From: Nitrososphaeria archaeon
GTDB lineage: Archaea; Thermoproteota; Nitrososphaeria; JACIWG01
DNA: 64,000 nt
Direction: 5' to 3'
NCBI GenBank assembly: GCA_029776065.1
Contig: JARVJP010000009.1
Location: 702,514-766,513, forward strand
Below are positions 27,751 to 36,105 of this stretch, piece by piece (positions within the stretch are counted from its first letter, which is position 1; every line of letters starts with the position of its first letter). The notes under the pieces are model-generated. The model worked only from the letters and a program-made list of their open reading frames with translations. It was not told the DNA's origin and ran no database searches. The translations under genes were made by a program, and so were the position numbers.

Positions 27751-28110
27751 TTAGAAGTTGAGCTTTAACATCATTCTATACTTCTTGACGTCTGGATCTG
27801 AAGTTATATTTTCAATTATATCATGTGCTCCGATAAGGCCGACTAAGGTGTCTGGTTGGGGCTTTCCAAAGGTAGCCCTTAATCCGTCCTTTGTTTCAAC
27901 GATCTTTAGGTCGCCTAATCTTTTTACTGCCTCCCTGAGGTCTGCGTCAGTGAAATCCAATGGTCTGTTAAGGCTTATTCTAAAGGAGGACACCTCTGCT
28001 GAAAGCTCGCTCATCCATAGTTTCCCTAGGAGTATGCTGAGTACACGCACCACATCACCCATTAGACTCTCAATCTGGTTCTCTGGTTTGTTTAAGAAAG
28101 AAAACGACAT
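27751..28110 (-). CDS. Small hypothetical protein, possible winged helix
   Basis: A 119-aa protein. The order of a helix (ESLMGDVVRVLSILLG), FTDADLREAVKRLGDLKIVETKDGL and a beta pair RATFG suggests a winged-helix fold of the type found in PadR/Rrf2-like or replication proteins, but no family is recognised. ATG at 28110 is preferred because a TATA-like CTATAAA lies about 30 nt upstream on the minus strand; a GTG at 28113 immediately precedes it. Confidence 0.55.
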   Translation of the reverse strand: MSFSFLNKPENQIESLMGDVVRVLSILLGKLWMSELSAEVSSFRISLNRPLDFTDADLREAVKRLGDLKIVETKDGLRATFGKPQPDTLVGLIGAHDIIENITSDPDVKKYRMMLKLNF

Positions 28111-28217
28111 CACTATTACGTGTAAGATTCAGTTCTATAAACTTTTAGAATTCAAGCTATCGTCAAGATAAAAGCTATTACGAGTCTGGTCTTCATTATC
28201 GCGCTTTCTTTTATTTG

Positions 28218-29354
28218 TTAGAATGTTGTCTTTACGCCTCTAAGGGGGTACTTGCCGTACTTCCTTGCTTCATCGACCATTGCATATATATTCTCAACTT
28301 TGACGTTTGCATGTAAGGAGTTGCTTGATGCGAGTATGAATCCGCCGTCCTTAGCCGCTGAATCGATACACCTTCTAACGTCCTTGCGTACATCAGATTC
28401 GCTACCAAATGGTAGAACAAATCTACAGTCCACGTTTCCGGCTAAGCAGACCATTCTACCATACCGTTCTTTAACGTCTCCCAAGTCCATTGCACCAGGT
28501 TCTATTGGGTGGATGCATTTAACCCCCGTGTTGACGATGTCGTCTAAGATTGGGTAGAGGTTTCCATCTGAATGTTTCAGTACTGGGATTCCATGCCTTT
28601 TACCGATGTTGACTATTTCTTGCAGGTTCGGGAGCTCGTATTCCCTGAATAGCCTTGGGTTGATCATAGGCCCTTTGGTGTCCGCATAGTCATCCGTCAC
28701 AAAGAGTACTTCAACGCCTGCCTCAATCATGCATTCAGCAAACTTCTGGCACGCCTTCGCGATCTTATCGAATAATGCTTTGGCAAGTTTAGGGTTCCTA
28801 TAGAAGTCCACCGAAATCTTATCGATCCCCCCTCTAACTTGAAACGCCATATGCCATCCACTGTGGCATTGCGCCATCGACACGATATCATCGTCCTTTA
28901 TCTTTTTAATGATCTGGCGGGCCATGTCCACTATATCTGGGTGAAATGCGTCTGGTGGCTGATATTCTTCTAAGTCTTCTAGGGAATTTACTGTGCCCCC
29001 TACAAAGTATGTGGATTTGGACTCTTCACTAGTCTGCATTATTCTACCCCAATGATCGATGTATCTTTTACCATCGATGTACTTTGGTTGATAGGTTTTT
29101 GTCGTTAGGGAGTAGTCGGAGAGCGCTGGAACTGCGTCGAAGTCAAGCCTCTTGCAGGCTTCAACCATTGAAAGCCTGTAATCTATTGAAGATTCCCAGC
29201 TATCACTACCTCCTGCCATCGTTAGGACCGTCTTACCAACTTTCCTTTGAAGGATCGATTCAACGATTGGTGGGTCTAAGGCTAGGTCGGTGATAGGCAC
29301 GTAGTCAGGTTCTTTAAGTTCGAGTGCTTTGAAAAACCTCTCTCTATGGTTCAT
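28218..29354 (-). CDS. UroD/MtaA-family protein, putative corrinoid methyltransferase
   Basis: A 378-aa TIM-barrel protein of the uroporphyrinogen decarboxylase/MtaA/CmuA superfamily: N-terminal NHRERFFKALELKEPDYVPI, DDYADTKGPMINP, and LKHSDGNLYPIL. Methyltransferases of this group bind zinc through His-x-Cys and a later Cys; here the first site reads HSD and the later one reads ASSNSL, so the usual cysteines are absent. True uroporphyrinogen decarboxylation is unlikely given the neighbourhood. It is divergent from the corrinoid activator gene and near mtaB/mtaC, so a methyl transfer to or from a corrinoid protein is the best guess. Confidence 0.75.
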   Translation of the reverse strand: MNHRERFFKALELKEPDYVPITDLALDPPIVESILQRKVGKTVLTMAGGSDSWESSIDYRLSMVEACKRLDFDAVPALSDYSLTTKTYQPKYIDGKRYIDHWGRIMQTSEESKSTYFVGGTVNSLEDLEEYQPPDAFHPDIVDMARQIIKKIKDDDIVSMAQCHSGWHMAFQVRGGIDKISVDFYRNPKLAKALFDKIAKACQKFAECMIEAGVEVLFVTDDYADTKGPMINPRLFREYELPNLQEIVNIGKRHGIPVLKHSDGNLYPILDDIVNTGVKCIHPIEPGAMDLGDVKERYGRMVCLAGNVDCRFVLPFGSESDVRKDVRRCIDSAAKDGGFILASSNSLHANVKVENIYAMVDEARKYGKYPLRGVKTTF

Positions 29355-29493
29355 GCCAATCCCTACTAAAGATGCTTTTACTTTTAAGCTTTCTAATCTT
29401 TACCGTATGATAAATTATTAGCAAGATTTAATGGTTTCGTGTTAATGGATAAATCTATTAGCCGAATTTTCGAAACATAATAGAGGAAGCTAT

Positions 29494-31356
29494 ATGGCAG
29501 AACAGTATCAGGTAAAGATCATGCCGAGCGGCCTGACCTTACAAGTGAACGCATGTGAAACCATCTACGAGGCACTTTTGAGGAATAATGTACCTGTGGG
29601 AGGGGTGTGCGGGGGTAAAGGTGTGTGTGGAAAATGCGGTGTCAAAGTGTTAAGAGGAACTCCATCTCCCCCAACAGTGAAGGAGGAAAAATGGGCAAAG
29701 GTTCTAGGGAATGTTAGGCTAGCATGCCAAATGAAGATGTTGTCTGATGGCTTGATTGAGCTTAACCAACTCACAGCCATAGCCAAGGCTAAGATACTGA
29801 CTTGGGGACAAGAAGTTAAAACAGAAGTTGAGCCGGCTGTAACGAAGAAAGAGATCTCATTGCCGACCCCTTCGCTCAATGATCAAAGAGCTGACCTTGA
29901 AAGACTACTGCAGACGATAGGAGTTCAAAGCTACGATGGGTACCTGCTTCGAAAGCTACCTGACTGCTTATGGGACTCTAAGTTCGATGTTGAAGTAGTG
30001 CTCCACGGTGGAGAGTTAGTCGATGTTAGATCCAAGGCTTCGAAGACTGGACTGTATGGAATCGCCTTCGACATAGGAACCACAACTATCGTAGGATACT
30101 TGTATGACCTTGAAAGCGGGAAACTCGTATCCGTAAAATCACACTACAATGAACAGATTAAGTATGGTGAAGACGTGATAAGCAGGATAGAGTTCGCAAG
30201 TAAAAGCCGAGAAAACCTGTCCAAGACGCAGGATGCGGTGATCAAGACGATCAATGATATAATATCAAACCTTCTGGGGGCCGCTCAAGTTGATGAAGGA
30301 GGAGTTTACGACATCGTATGTGCAGGGAACACAATAATGACCAACCTTCTTTTAGGGAGCAGCTGCTACCACACCTCACGGGCGCCATACATACCTCCAT
30401 TCACTTCGCCGGTTAAGGTTAAGATAAGAGACCTTGGTATCCGCTCCAACCCCTCAGGGTACTTGAGAACACTGCCATCTATAAGTGCCTATGTGGGCGG
30501 AGACCTAGTAGCAGACATACTTGTATCAGAAATTTACGAGCAGAGAGGGCCAGTAGCGCTGGTCGATCTTGGTACCAATGGTGAAGTAGTCATTAAAACA
30601 GAAGAAGATTTTATGGCAACGTCTTGTGCAGCTGGTCCAGCACTTGAAGGTTACAGCATCAGAAACGGGATTAGGGCTATCAGTGGCGCGATTGAGTCAG
30701 TGTCCATAAGCGAAGACGGTGACGAGGTCTATTATAAGACGGTCTCCAATAGTAGGCCTGTTGGCATCTGCGGGTCAGGGATAGTTGAAGCGTTGGCTTG
30801 GATGGAGATCAGGGGAATAGTCAACAACGCGGGGAAGCTAGTTGAGAACTCGAGTAGAAGGGTTATCCGTTCCGATGGCGAGCTACAATATGTACTAGTT
30901 AATGAGAAGGACTCAGGGACTGGTGCGAAGATCGTTATAACACAAAGCGATGTGAGAAAGATTCAGGTTGCAAAGGCAGCCATCTTCTCATCCCTTCTGA
31001 CATTAGCCAAGTTATGTAATATTGGCATCAAGGAACTGAAGAAGCTGTTTATCGCGGGTGCGTTTGGGACATATACCGACCCATTTTATGCTACAGTGCT
31101 TGGGCTTCTACCTGAGCTCCCTAAGGACAGGTACATCATGATAGGAAATGGTTCAGGGATGGGTGCGAGTCTGCTGCTACTATCTAAAGGTAAATGGGAT
31201 TTAGCTAAAGAGTTGGCAAAAAGGGTTAAGGTGGTAGAATTGAACCTAATCAATTTCTTTAAAGACGAATTCATAAACGCGACCTTTTTGCCACATAAGA
31301 ATGAACAGTTGTTTAGAACCACGTTAGACTTGATATCTAAGCTTCGTAAGACTTAG
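29494..31356 (+). CDS. RACo-type reductive activator of corrinoid proteins
   Basis: A 620-aa protein. The N-terminal [2Fe-2S] ferredoxin domain has C39, C45, C48 and C78 (GGVCGGKGVCGKC). A linker leads to the DUF4445/ASKHA ATPase half: FDIGTTTIVGYLYD, VCAGNTIMTNLLLG, VALVDLGTNGEVV and CAAGPALEGYSI. RACo proteins use ATP to drive electron transfer that returns accidentally oxidised Co(II) corrinoid to Co(I). This fits its partners MtaC and MtaB at 32-34 kb. GAGGAAG at 29483-29489 is a ribosome-binding site before the ATG. Confidence 0.9.
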   Translation: MAEQYQVKIMPSGLTLQVNACETIYEALLRNNVPVGGVCGGKGVCGKCGVKVLRGTPSPPTVKEEKWAKVLGNVRLACQMKMLSDGLIELNQLTAIAKAKILTWGQEVKTEVEPAVTKKEISLPTPSLNDQRADLERLLQTIGVQSYDGYLLRKLPDCLWDSKFDVEVVLHGGELVDVRSKASKTGLYGIAFDIGTTTIVGYLYDLESGKLVSVKSHYNEQIKYGEDVISRIEFASKSRENLSKTQDAVIKTINDIISNLLGAAQVDEGGVYDIVCAGNTIMTNLLLGSSCYHTSRAPYIPPFTSPVKVKIRDLGIRSNPSGYLRTLPSISAYVGGDLVADILVSEIYEQRGPVALVDLGTNGEVVIKTEEDFMATSCAAGPALEGYSIRNGIRAISGAIESVSISEDGDEVYYKTVSNSRPVGICGSGIVEALAWMEIRGIVNNAGKLVENSSRRVIRSDGELQYVLVNEKDSGTGAKIVITQSDVRKIQVAKAAIFSSLLTLAKLCNIGIKELKKLFIAGAFGTYTDPFYATVLGLLPELPKDRYIMIGNGSGMGASLLLLSKGKWDLAKELAKRVKVVELNLINFFKDEFINATFLPHKNEQLFRTTLDLISKLRKT

Positions 31357-31427
31357 GTTCAAAAAGAGCTATTACGGGAGACATGGGTTTTTGAGCAAAA
31401 GACTTTTATGTTTTTGCTAAGTCACTT

Positions 31428-32282
31428 TTGAACCAGAGCATAATGATACCTGTTCTACACGTCTACGGGAAGGGGATAGCTGATACATGGGAGAGGTCTT
31501 TGATAATGCTATGGGAGAATGGAATAAAAATAAAGACCGAATACGACAAACCGCAGGACCCAGAGAGCATAGACGCGACGATGATTATGATCTCCAGTGA
31601 TCCATTGTCTGAGCCGAGGATCCATTTATCGATCCCCTCGACTTTCAAAGACCTTCAGAAGTACAAGAGGGAAGTGGTTGACGGGGTTCACGACCATTGG
31701 ATCGACCCTAAATCAGGTAAATGGACCTACACATATCATCAACGCCTTTTCAGGTACCCTACTGCCAATGGTTTTGTCGATCAGATAGAGTATGCGATAG
31801 ATAAACTCTCTGACGTATATTATACTCGGAGAGCGCAGGCGATAACGTGGAACCCTGCCTTAGATCCTTCCACCGATGACCCGCCCTGTTTGCAGAGGAT
31901 TTGGCTAAGGTGTACAGAAGAAGATGGTGTGCTTGTGCTTAATATGAACACGCATTGGAGGTCTAGGGACGCGTACAAGGCTGCTTTTATGAACATGTAT
32001 GCTCTAACAGACTTGCAAAGAGTGATCGCGGACAGATTATCTAATAAGATAGGTAAGATAGTAAAGGTTGGGCAATACGTTGACATTTCTGACTCATATC
32101 ATATTTATGGTTCATATATTGACGATTTTAAGGGAAGATTTCTAAAGGCGCTTGAGCAAAGAGAATTCTACTCAGAAAATATTAGACGTTCTCGAAGCTT
32201 GAATAGTAATCACCCTTTAGTCCAGAAAGAGATTATAGACGCTGACTTGGAGCTGGAGAAGGAAGCTCAGACATCGAAATAA
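31428..32282 (+). CDS. Thymidylate synthase-family protein
   Basis: A 284-aa protein whose C-terminal half matches the ThyA active site: R134-R135 in YTRRAQAITWN, catalytic C154 in DDPPCLQ, RSRD (178-181) for the RSCD phosphate/nucleotide motif, FMNMY for the FN asparagine, and H225-I-Y227 for the HxY pair. The N-terminal part diverges. It could be a thymidylate synthase or a dCMP/dUMP (hydroxy)methylase, using methylene-tetrahydrofolate or a methanopterin analogue. TTG start; the ATG at 31443 is an alternative. It lies between the corrinoid activator and mtaB and overlaps the 3' end of convergent mtaB by 16 nt. Confidence 0.75.
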   Translation: MNQSIMIPVLHVYGKGIADTWERSLIMLWENGIKIKTEYDKPQDPESIDATMIMISSDPLSEPRIHLSIPSTFKDLQKYKREVVDGVHDHWIDPKSGKWTYTYHQRLFRYPTANGFVDQIEYAIDKLSDVYYTRRAQAITWNPALDPSTDDPPCLQRIWLRCTEEDGVLVLNMNTHWRSRDAYKAAFMNMYALTDLQRVIADRLSNKIGKIVKVGQYVDISDSYHIYGSYIDDFKGRFLKALEQREFYSENIRRSRSLNSNHPLVQKEIIDADLELEKEAQTSK

Positions 32283-33613
32283 TCTCTTATTCTAAGTTTG
32301 GTAACCTTAGGCTCATAACTTGTTAAAAGCTCTTGGACCTTAGAAGGGTTCTTGTTCAAGCCTTCTAGCCTTGTGCGAGTTGCCTCCAAGAACCTTATCT
32401 CATTCTTTGCTAGGGCTAGCCTGTCATCGTTTAGTAACATCGACGTAGTCTCATATGCTGAAGTCAGAGTTCTCGAGAAAAAATCTTCTTCTCCGACGAT
32501 GGCTTTACATATCTCATATGCGACTTCAGGGGCTAGCACGTAAGCCTGTGGGTCGACATATTTGTCTGATTTAACAAAGAGAGACTTTAACTCTTTCTCT
32601 TTCCCCATCTCTAATGCTGTGTTCATGATCTTTGTGTCGTAGTAGAGGATCTCCAAGAAGACCTCTGGGCCGCATCCTCCGAATAGGTTAATGTTCTCGG
32701 TCTGTTCGTTTGACCACAGGTCACATGTAGCAGCGATAATATTACCTACCAGACTTGAGTGGGCGACTGCAGCACTCTTTCCCTCCGTCGACATCGGATA
32801 ACCTGTAATAGCTTTAATGAACACGTTCTCATATGCGCAGTCCTTGCCTGGGCCAACCGCACCTTCCTCATAGGCTACTAGGCTTCTACTCGCTGACATA
32901 ACTCTTACTAGCGCTGCAAGCGAGTGTGCGATGACGTTATCTCTTTTTCCTCCAGCTAGTCGCATAGCTGTGTTAGCGAAGGCGCAGGCGCTGTCACCAC
33001 CAGCTATTACATGTTTGTTGTTAGCGATCTTGACGATGTCTTTCCAGAGCTTCTTCATGTCTAGAGCTGCTAATTGGCCGATCGATGCAACAACCCCTAA
33101 GATATCTTGTCTTATAATCGCGTAGTTGAATAATTCCTTTCCCCCTTCTGACTCAATGGATAAAACATCTGCTCCATTTGATGCGACTGATTCAAACGTC
33201 TCCATTATCTTCATATAGCTGTCCTCATCGTGCTTAGGTCTCCCAAGGTCTCTGATATCTGCGACTGTAACTCTGAACCCGATGTTTAAACCATACTCTT
33301 GTGCGTACCTGTCTATGATGTGTCTTTGAAGTTGTGTGATGTCCCCTGGTAGATCTTTGGTGCGCATTTCTAGGTACGTTAATTCGGTTTCGAGTTGGAG
33401 ACTTCTTATATCCAAGTCAACAGCTCTCTTAAGAATTGATTCCGTTATCTTTCCATACTCTTCCTTTACATCTTTATCTACTCTTGGAAAGTATTTGATT
33501 TCAGGTATTACCTGTCCTTTCCCAACCTCTAAATTATGCCCATACCTTAATGGATATTTGGCTCTGCCAAATATTAAGGTGTCCGGGCTTAACGTGACTT
33601 CTTTGAAACGCAT
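32267..33613 (-). CDS. mtaB: Methanol:corrinoid methyltransferase MtaB
   Basis: A 448-aa zinc methyltransferase that moves the methyl group of methanol to the corrinoid of MtaC. The zinc ligands of Methanosarcina MtaB (Glu164, Cys220, Cys269) appear here as E154 (LSIESEGGKE), C210 (GGDSACAFAN) and C259 (GPGKDCAYEN) with the same constant offset. The opening LIFGRAKYPLRYGHNLEVGKG and the long C-terminal helical part also match. mtaC is 22 nt upstream on the same strand, so the pair is an operon. A paralogue with another methyl donor (for example a methoxy compound) cannot be excluded, but ligand conservation is complete. Confidence 0.92.
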   Translation of the reverse strand: MRFKEVTLSPDTLIFGRAKYPLRYGHNLEVGKGQVIPEIKYFPRVDKDVKEEYGKITESILKRAVDLDIRSLQLETELTYLEMRTKDLPGDITQLQRHIIDRYAQEYGLNIGFRVTVADIRDLGRPKHDEDSYMKIMETFESVASNGADVLSIESEGGKELFNYAIIRQDILGVVASIGQLAALDMKKLWKDIVKIANNKHVIAGGDSACAFANTAMRLAGGKRDNVIAHSLAALVRVMSASRSLVAYEEGAVGPGKDCAYENVFIKAITGYPMSTEGKSAAVAHSSLVGNIIAATCDLWSNEQTENINLFGGCGPEVFLEILYYDTKIMNTALEMGKEKELKSLFVKSDKYVDPQAYVLAPEVAYEICKAIVGEEDFFSRTLTSAYETTSMLLNDDRLALAKNEIRFLEATRTRLEGLNKNPSKVQELLTSYEPKVTKLRIRDYFDV

Positions 33614-33635
33614 AACTTTATTGGTGCCCCATATT

Positions 33636-34277
33636 CTACGTTATCCATCCCTTACAGATCCTTACTCCTTGGACTGCGTTGGCTCCATATCCATCTGCTC
33701 CTATGCTCTTCGCAAACTCCTCGGTAACCGCTGCTCCTCCTATAATCACTTTGACCCGATCTCTTAGACCTGTTTTCTTTAGGGCTTCGATGACGTTCTT
33801 CATTTCGACCATTGTGACAGTAAGTAGAGCTGACATAGCTACTACCTGCGGCTTCTCCCTTTTAACTGCCTCGAGGAAGGATTCAACAGGAACGTCGGCT
33901 CCTAGATCAACGACTTCAAATTCAGAAGCCTCAAGCATCATGCTTACAATATTCTTACCTATGTCATGTAGGTCACCACTTACAGTTCCTATAACAACCT
34001 TCCCAATCTTCTTGACTTCAGCCCCCTTTAAATAGGGTTGAAGGATCTGGGTGATCTCCTTCCCGATCTCCCCTGCAACTATCAACTCGGATAGGAAGTA
34101 TTCAGATGCCTCAAACTTCTTTCCAACGATCTCCATTCCCTCTGCAATGCTTTTGAGGATGATCTCCTGTGGGTCAACCTTGTTCTCAAGTGCGATTTTT
34201 GTGAACTCTTTGGACTTTTCAAAATCTAGGTTAACAATACTATCTCGAATATAATTCAATATGTCTGTCTTGTCCAA
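33636..34277 (-). CDS. mtaC: Methanol corrinoid protein MtaC-like
   Basis: A 213-aa B12-binding protein. The N-terminal helical cap domain spans about residues 1-88; the Rossmann domain has the cobalamin motif DLHDIGKN with lower ligand H104, followed by VDLGADVP and VIIGGAAVT. It carries the methyl group between MtaB and a second methyltransferase. TTG start at 34277 with a TATA element upstream; it is the first gene of the mtaC-mtaB unit. Confidence 0.92.
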   Translation of the reverse strand: MDKTDILNYIRDSIVNLDFEKSKEFTKIALENKVDPQEIILKSIAEGMEIVGKKFEASEYFLSELIVAGEIGKEITQILQPYLKGAEVKKIGKVVIGTVSGDLHDIGKNIVSMMLEASEFEVVDLGADVPVESFLEAVKREKPQVVAMSALLTVTMVEMKNVIEALKKTGLRDRVKVIIGGAAVTEEFAKSIGADGYGANAVQGVRICKGWIT

Positions 34278-34302
34278 TTTCTGTCACAGTTTCATCTCTA
34301 CC

Positions 34303-34314
34303 TTATATATTTAA
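34303..34314 (-). promoter_or_regulatory. TATA box of mtaC-mtaB
   Basis: The minus strand carries TTTAAATATATAA-like sequence centred about 31 nt before the TTG at 34277. Confidence 0.45.
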
Positions 34315-34371
34315 ATTTTATTCAAGGTTAAGTTAAAAATAACAAAAAAAGTTTGTAAATGCTCATGAAAA

Positions 34372-35508
34372 CTATGTTTTCATATAAAACTGTAAACCGT
34401 ATCTGTTCGCCTCCTCAAACATCGATATAATGTTCTGAGGAGGTGTAAGGGGTTGAATATTGTGAACCGACGCTAGAACGTATCCTCCACCATGAGCTAA
34501 GTCGTTAATCCTAAGCTGAACCTCATTTCTCACATCAAGTGGCGTCCCAAATGGGAGTACACGTTGCGTGTCAACAGCACCCCAGAAGATGAGTCTATCT
34601 CCAAACTCAGCCTTTAACTTACTACTATCCATTCCCTTTGCACTCACCTGTACCGGGTTTATTCCCGATATTCCTACGTCAATTAGGTCTGGGATGAGAG
34701 GTGTGATTGCGCCGTCGCTGTGAATTATTACCTTTGCGTTCGTCGCACTTTTAAAGGCGTCTATGATCTTCCTGTGCCTAGGCTTTACGAGCCACCTATA
34801 TGCTTGAGGTGAAAGGATCGGGCCTGTCTGTGTGCCAAGATCATCGCCGAAGAAGATGAAATCCAAGTATCTTCCTATTGGTGAAACATACTTCTTTATG
34901 AACTCCACCATTAAGTCGGAGATCTTCTCAATGACTGCTTCTGCAATTTTAGGGCGTAAAATCGTGTCTGATAAAAATTTTTGGTACCCTCGAACTAATA
35001 ATGAATGGGCGAATGAGCCTACGACGATGTATGGGAATCCAACAGCGTATTCGCTTTTAGCTAATTTTTCGGCTTGGCTTATCATGTCTTCTAGATCGAG
35101 GTTCATGTCTTCGATCTTTGGCCAAGGATAACTGTTGACTTCATAAACGTTGTCGGCGTTCATTAGAGGGCTTCCATTCTTTGTGACGTCGTAGTAGTAG
35201 CCTGTAAACTTTCTCCTTATCCCCCATATATCCACTGTTTCAGGTGGAGGGGATTCATCCACTTTAATTAGTTTCGGATAGATGTACCGCGTGTCCACTC
35301 TAAACCTTCTTAAGATGGTTTCAGAAGGTCTCGTTGAACGAGCTACAGGGTCTAAGATGAATATCTTATCTTCCTTTAAGGAGATGTGTCTTAAAAGGTC
35401 TTTGTAGGCTTCTATGTGAATTGAGGATATCGTGTTGCCGAGGTCTATTGGAACCTTATCCGGTTCCTCGTGGTTAAGGGCTGCGATAACTCTCTCTTTG
35501 GGCGTCAT
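34372..35508 (-). CDS. UroD/MtaA-family protein, second copy
   Basis: A 378-aa UroD-superfamily protein, equal in length to the copy at 28218-29354 but clearly divergent from it. Motifs: TPKERVIAALNHEEPDKVPID, FFGDDLGTQTGPILSP, VIIHSDGAITPLI and YVLASVHNIQ. As in the first copy, HSD replaces the His-x-Cys zinc site and no cysteine occurs in the last motif. It lies 94 nt upstream of mtaC on the same strand. In the methanol system MtaA moves the methyl group from MtaC to coenzyme M; this protein occupies that position but lacks canonical zinc ligands, so acceptor and role remain open. Confidence 0.75.
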   Translation of the reverse strand: MTPKERVIAALNHEEPDKVPIDLGNTISSIHIEAYKDLLRHISLKEDKIFILDPVARSTRPSETILRRFRVDTRYIYPKLIKVDESPPPETVDIWGIRRKFTGYYYDVTKNGSPLMNADNVYEVNSYPWPKIEDMNLDLEDMISQAEKLAKSEYAVGFPYIVVGSFAHSLLVRGYQKFLSDTILRPKIAEAVIEKISDLMVEFIKKYVSPIGRYLDFIFFGDDLGTQTGPILSPQAYRWLVKPRHRKIIDAFKSATNAKVIIHSDGAITPLIPDLIDVGISGINPVQVSAKGMDSSKLKAEFGDRLIFWGAVDTQRVLPFGTPLDVRNEVQLRINDLAHGGGYVLASVHNIQPLTPPQNIISMFEEANRYGLQFYMKT

Positions 35509-35580
35509 ATCAGCTTGTCTCCAGCAGTTTTATAGATGAATCTTTATTTATCCTTTATCTAGCCTCCAAAAGCGTAAAAG

Positions 35581-35589
35581 CTTTTATAT
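35581..35589 (+). promoter_or_regulatory. TATA box of the cupin gene
   Basis: CTTTTATAT centred about 28 nt before the ATG at 35613, supporting that ATG over the in-frame TTG at 35601. Confidence 0.45.
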
Positions 35590-35612
35590 CGTCATTAGAA
35601 TTGAAAGAAATA

Positions 35613-36017
35613 ATGCCTATTAAGGTTTTTAATATAAAAAATGTGAATATTCAACGCATATTAGGTGGGCCAATAAAACCGTTGATCTCTAATAGGGATA
35701 TCAGCAAGAATCAAGAATTCGCATTGGGAGTCTTTAAGCCTAAAGAGGGATTATTTTTCCACACACACCCTAGATCTGAAGAAACCTACTTCATAGTGAG
35801 CGGTACCGGAACAGTATTTGTTGAAGAGCTAAAGAAACCTGTTAAGGTAAAGGAAGGTGACGTCGTATACATCCCTGCGGGCATGCCTCACGGGGTGAAA
35901 AACACGGGTAGAAGGAATCTTCTAATAGCCTTCTTCCTCTCACCAGGGGATACGAATGTAGGATACAGTATTGGCGAAGATTGTAATGTTCTAGAGGAAG
36001 AAGTGCCATCGCCCTAA
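35613..36017 (+). CDS. Small cupin-domain protein
   Basis: A 134-aa single-domain cupin. Motif 1 is HTHPRSEETYFIVSGTG with the metal ligands His, His, Glu; motif 2 is GDVVYIPAGMPHGVKN with the last His. All four metal ligands are present, so it probably binds a divalent metal. Such cupins act as isomerases, dioxygenases or sensors; no substrate can be inferred. It precedes a DUF2088 protein by 88 nt on the same strand. Confidence 0.82.
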   Translation: MPIKVFNIKNVNIQRILGGPIKPLISNRDISKNQEFALGVFKPKEGLFFHTHPRSEETYFIVSGTGTVFVEELKKPVKVKEGDVVYIPAGMPHGVKNTGRRNLLIAFFLSPGDTNVGYSIGEDCNVLEEEVPSP

Positions 36018-36105
36018 TTATGGGAAGTACTACCTTATTGTAATATTCTTGAACTAAATTCGGTAAAAATGCAAAAAGATATAGGTTTGATTAGGTTGAT
36101 GCAAG

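Noticed and set aside
28218..29354. Authentic uroporphyrinogen decarboxylase (heme synthesis)
   Set aside because: The neighbourhood is a corrinoid methyltransferase locus, a second diverged copy is nearby, and no other tetrapyrrole genes are present.
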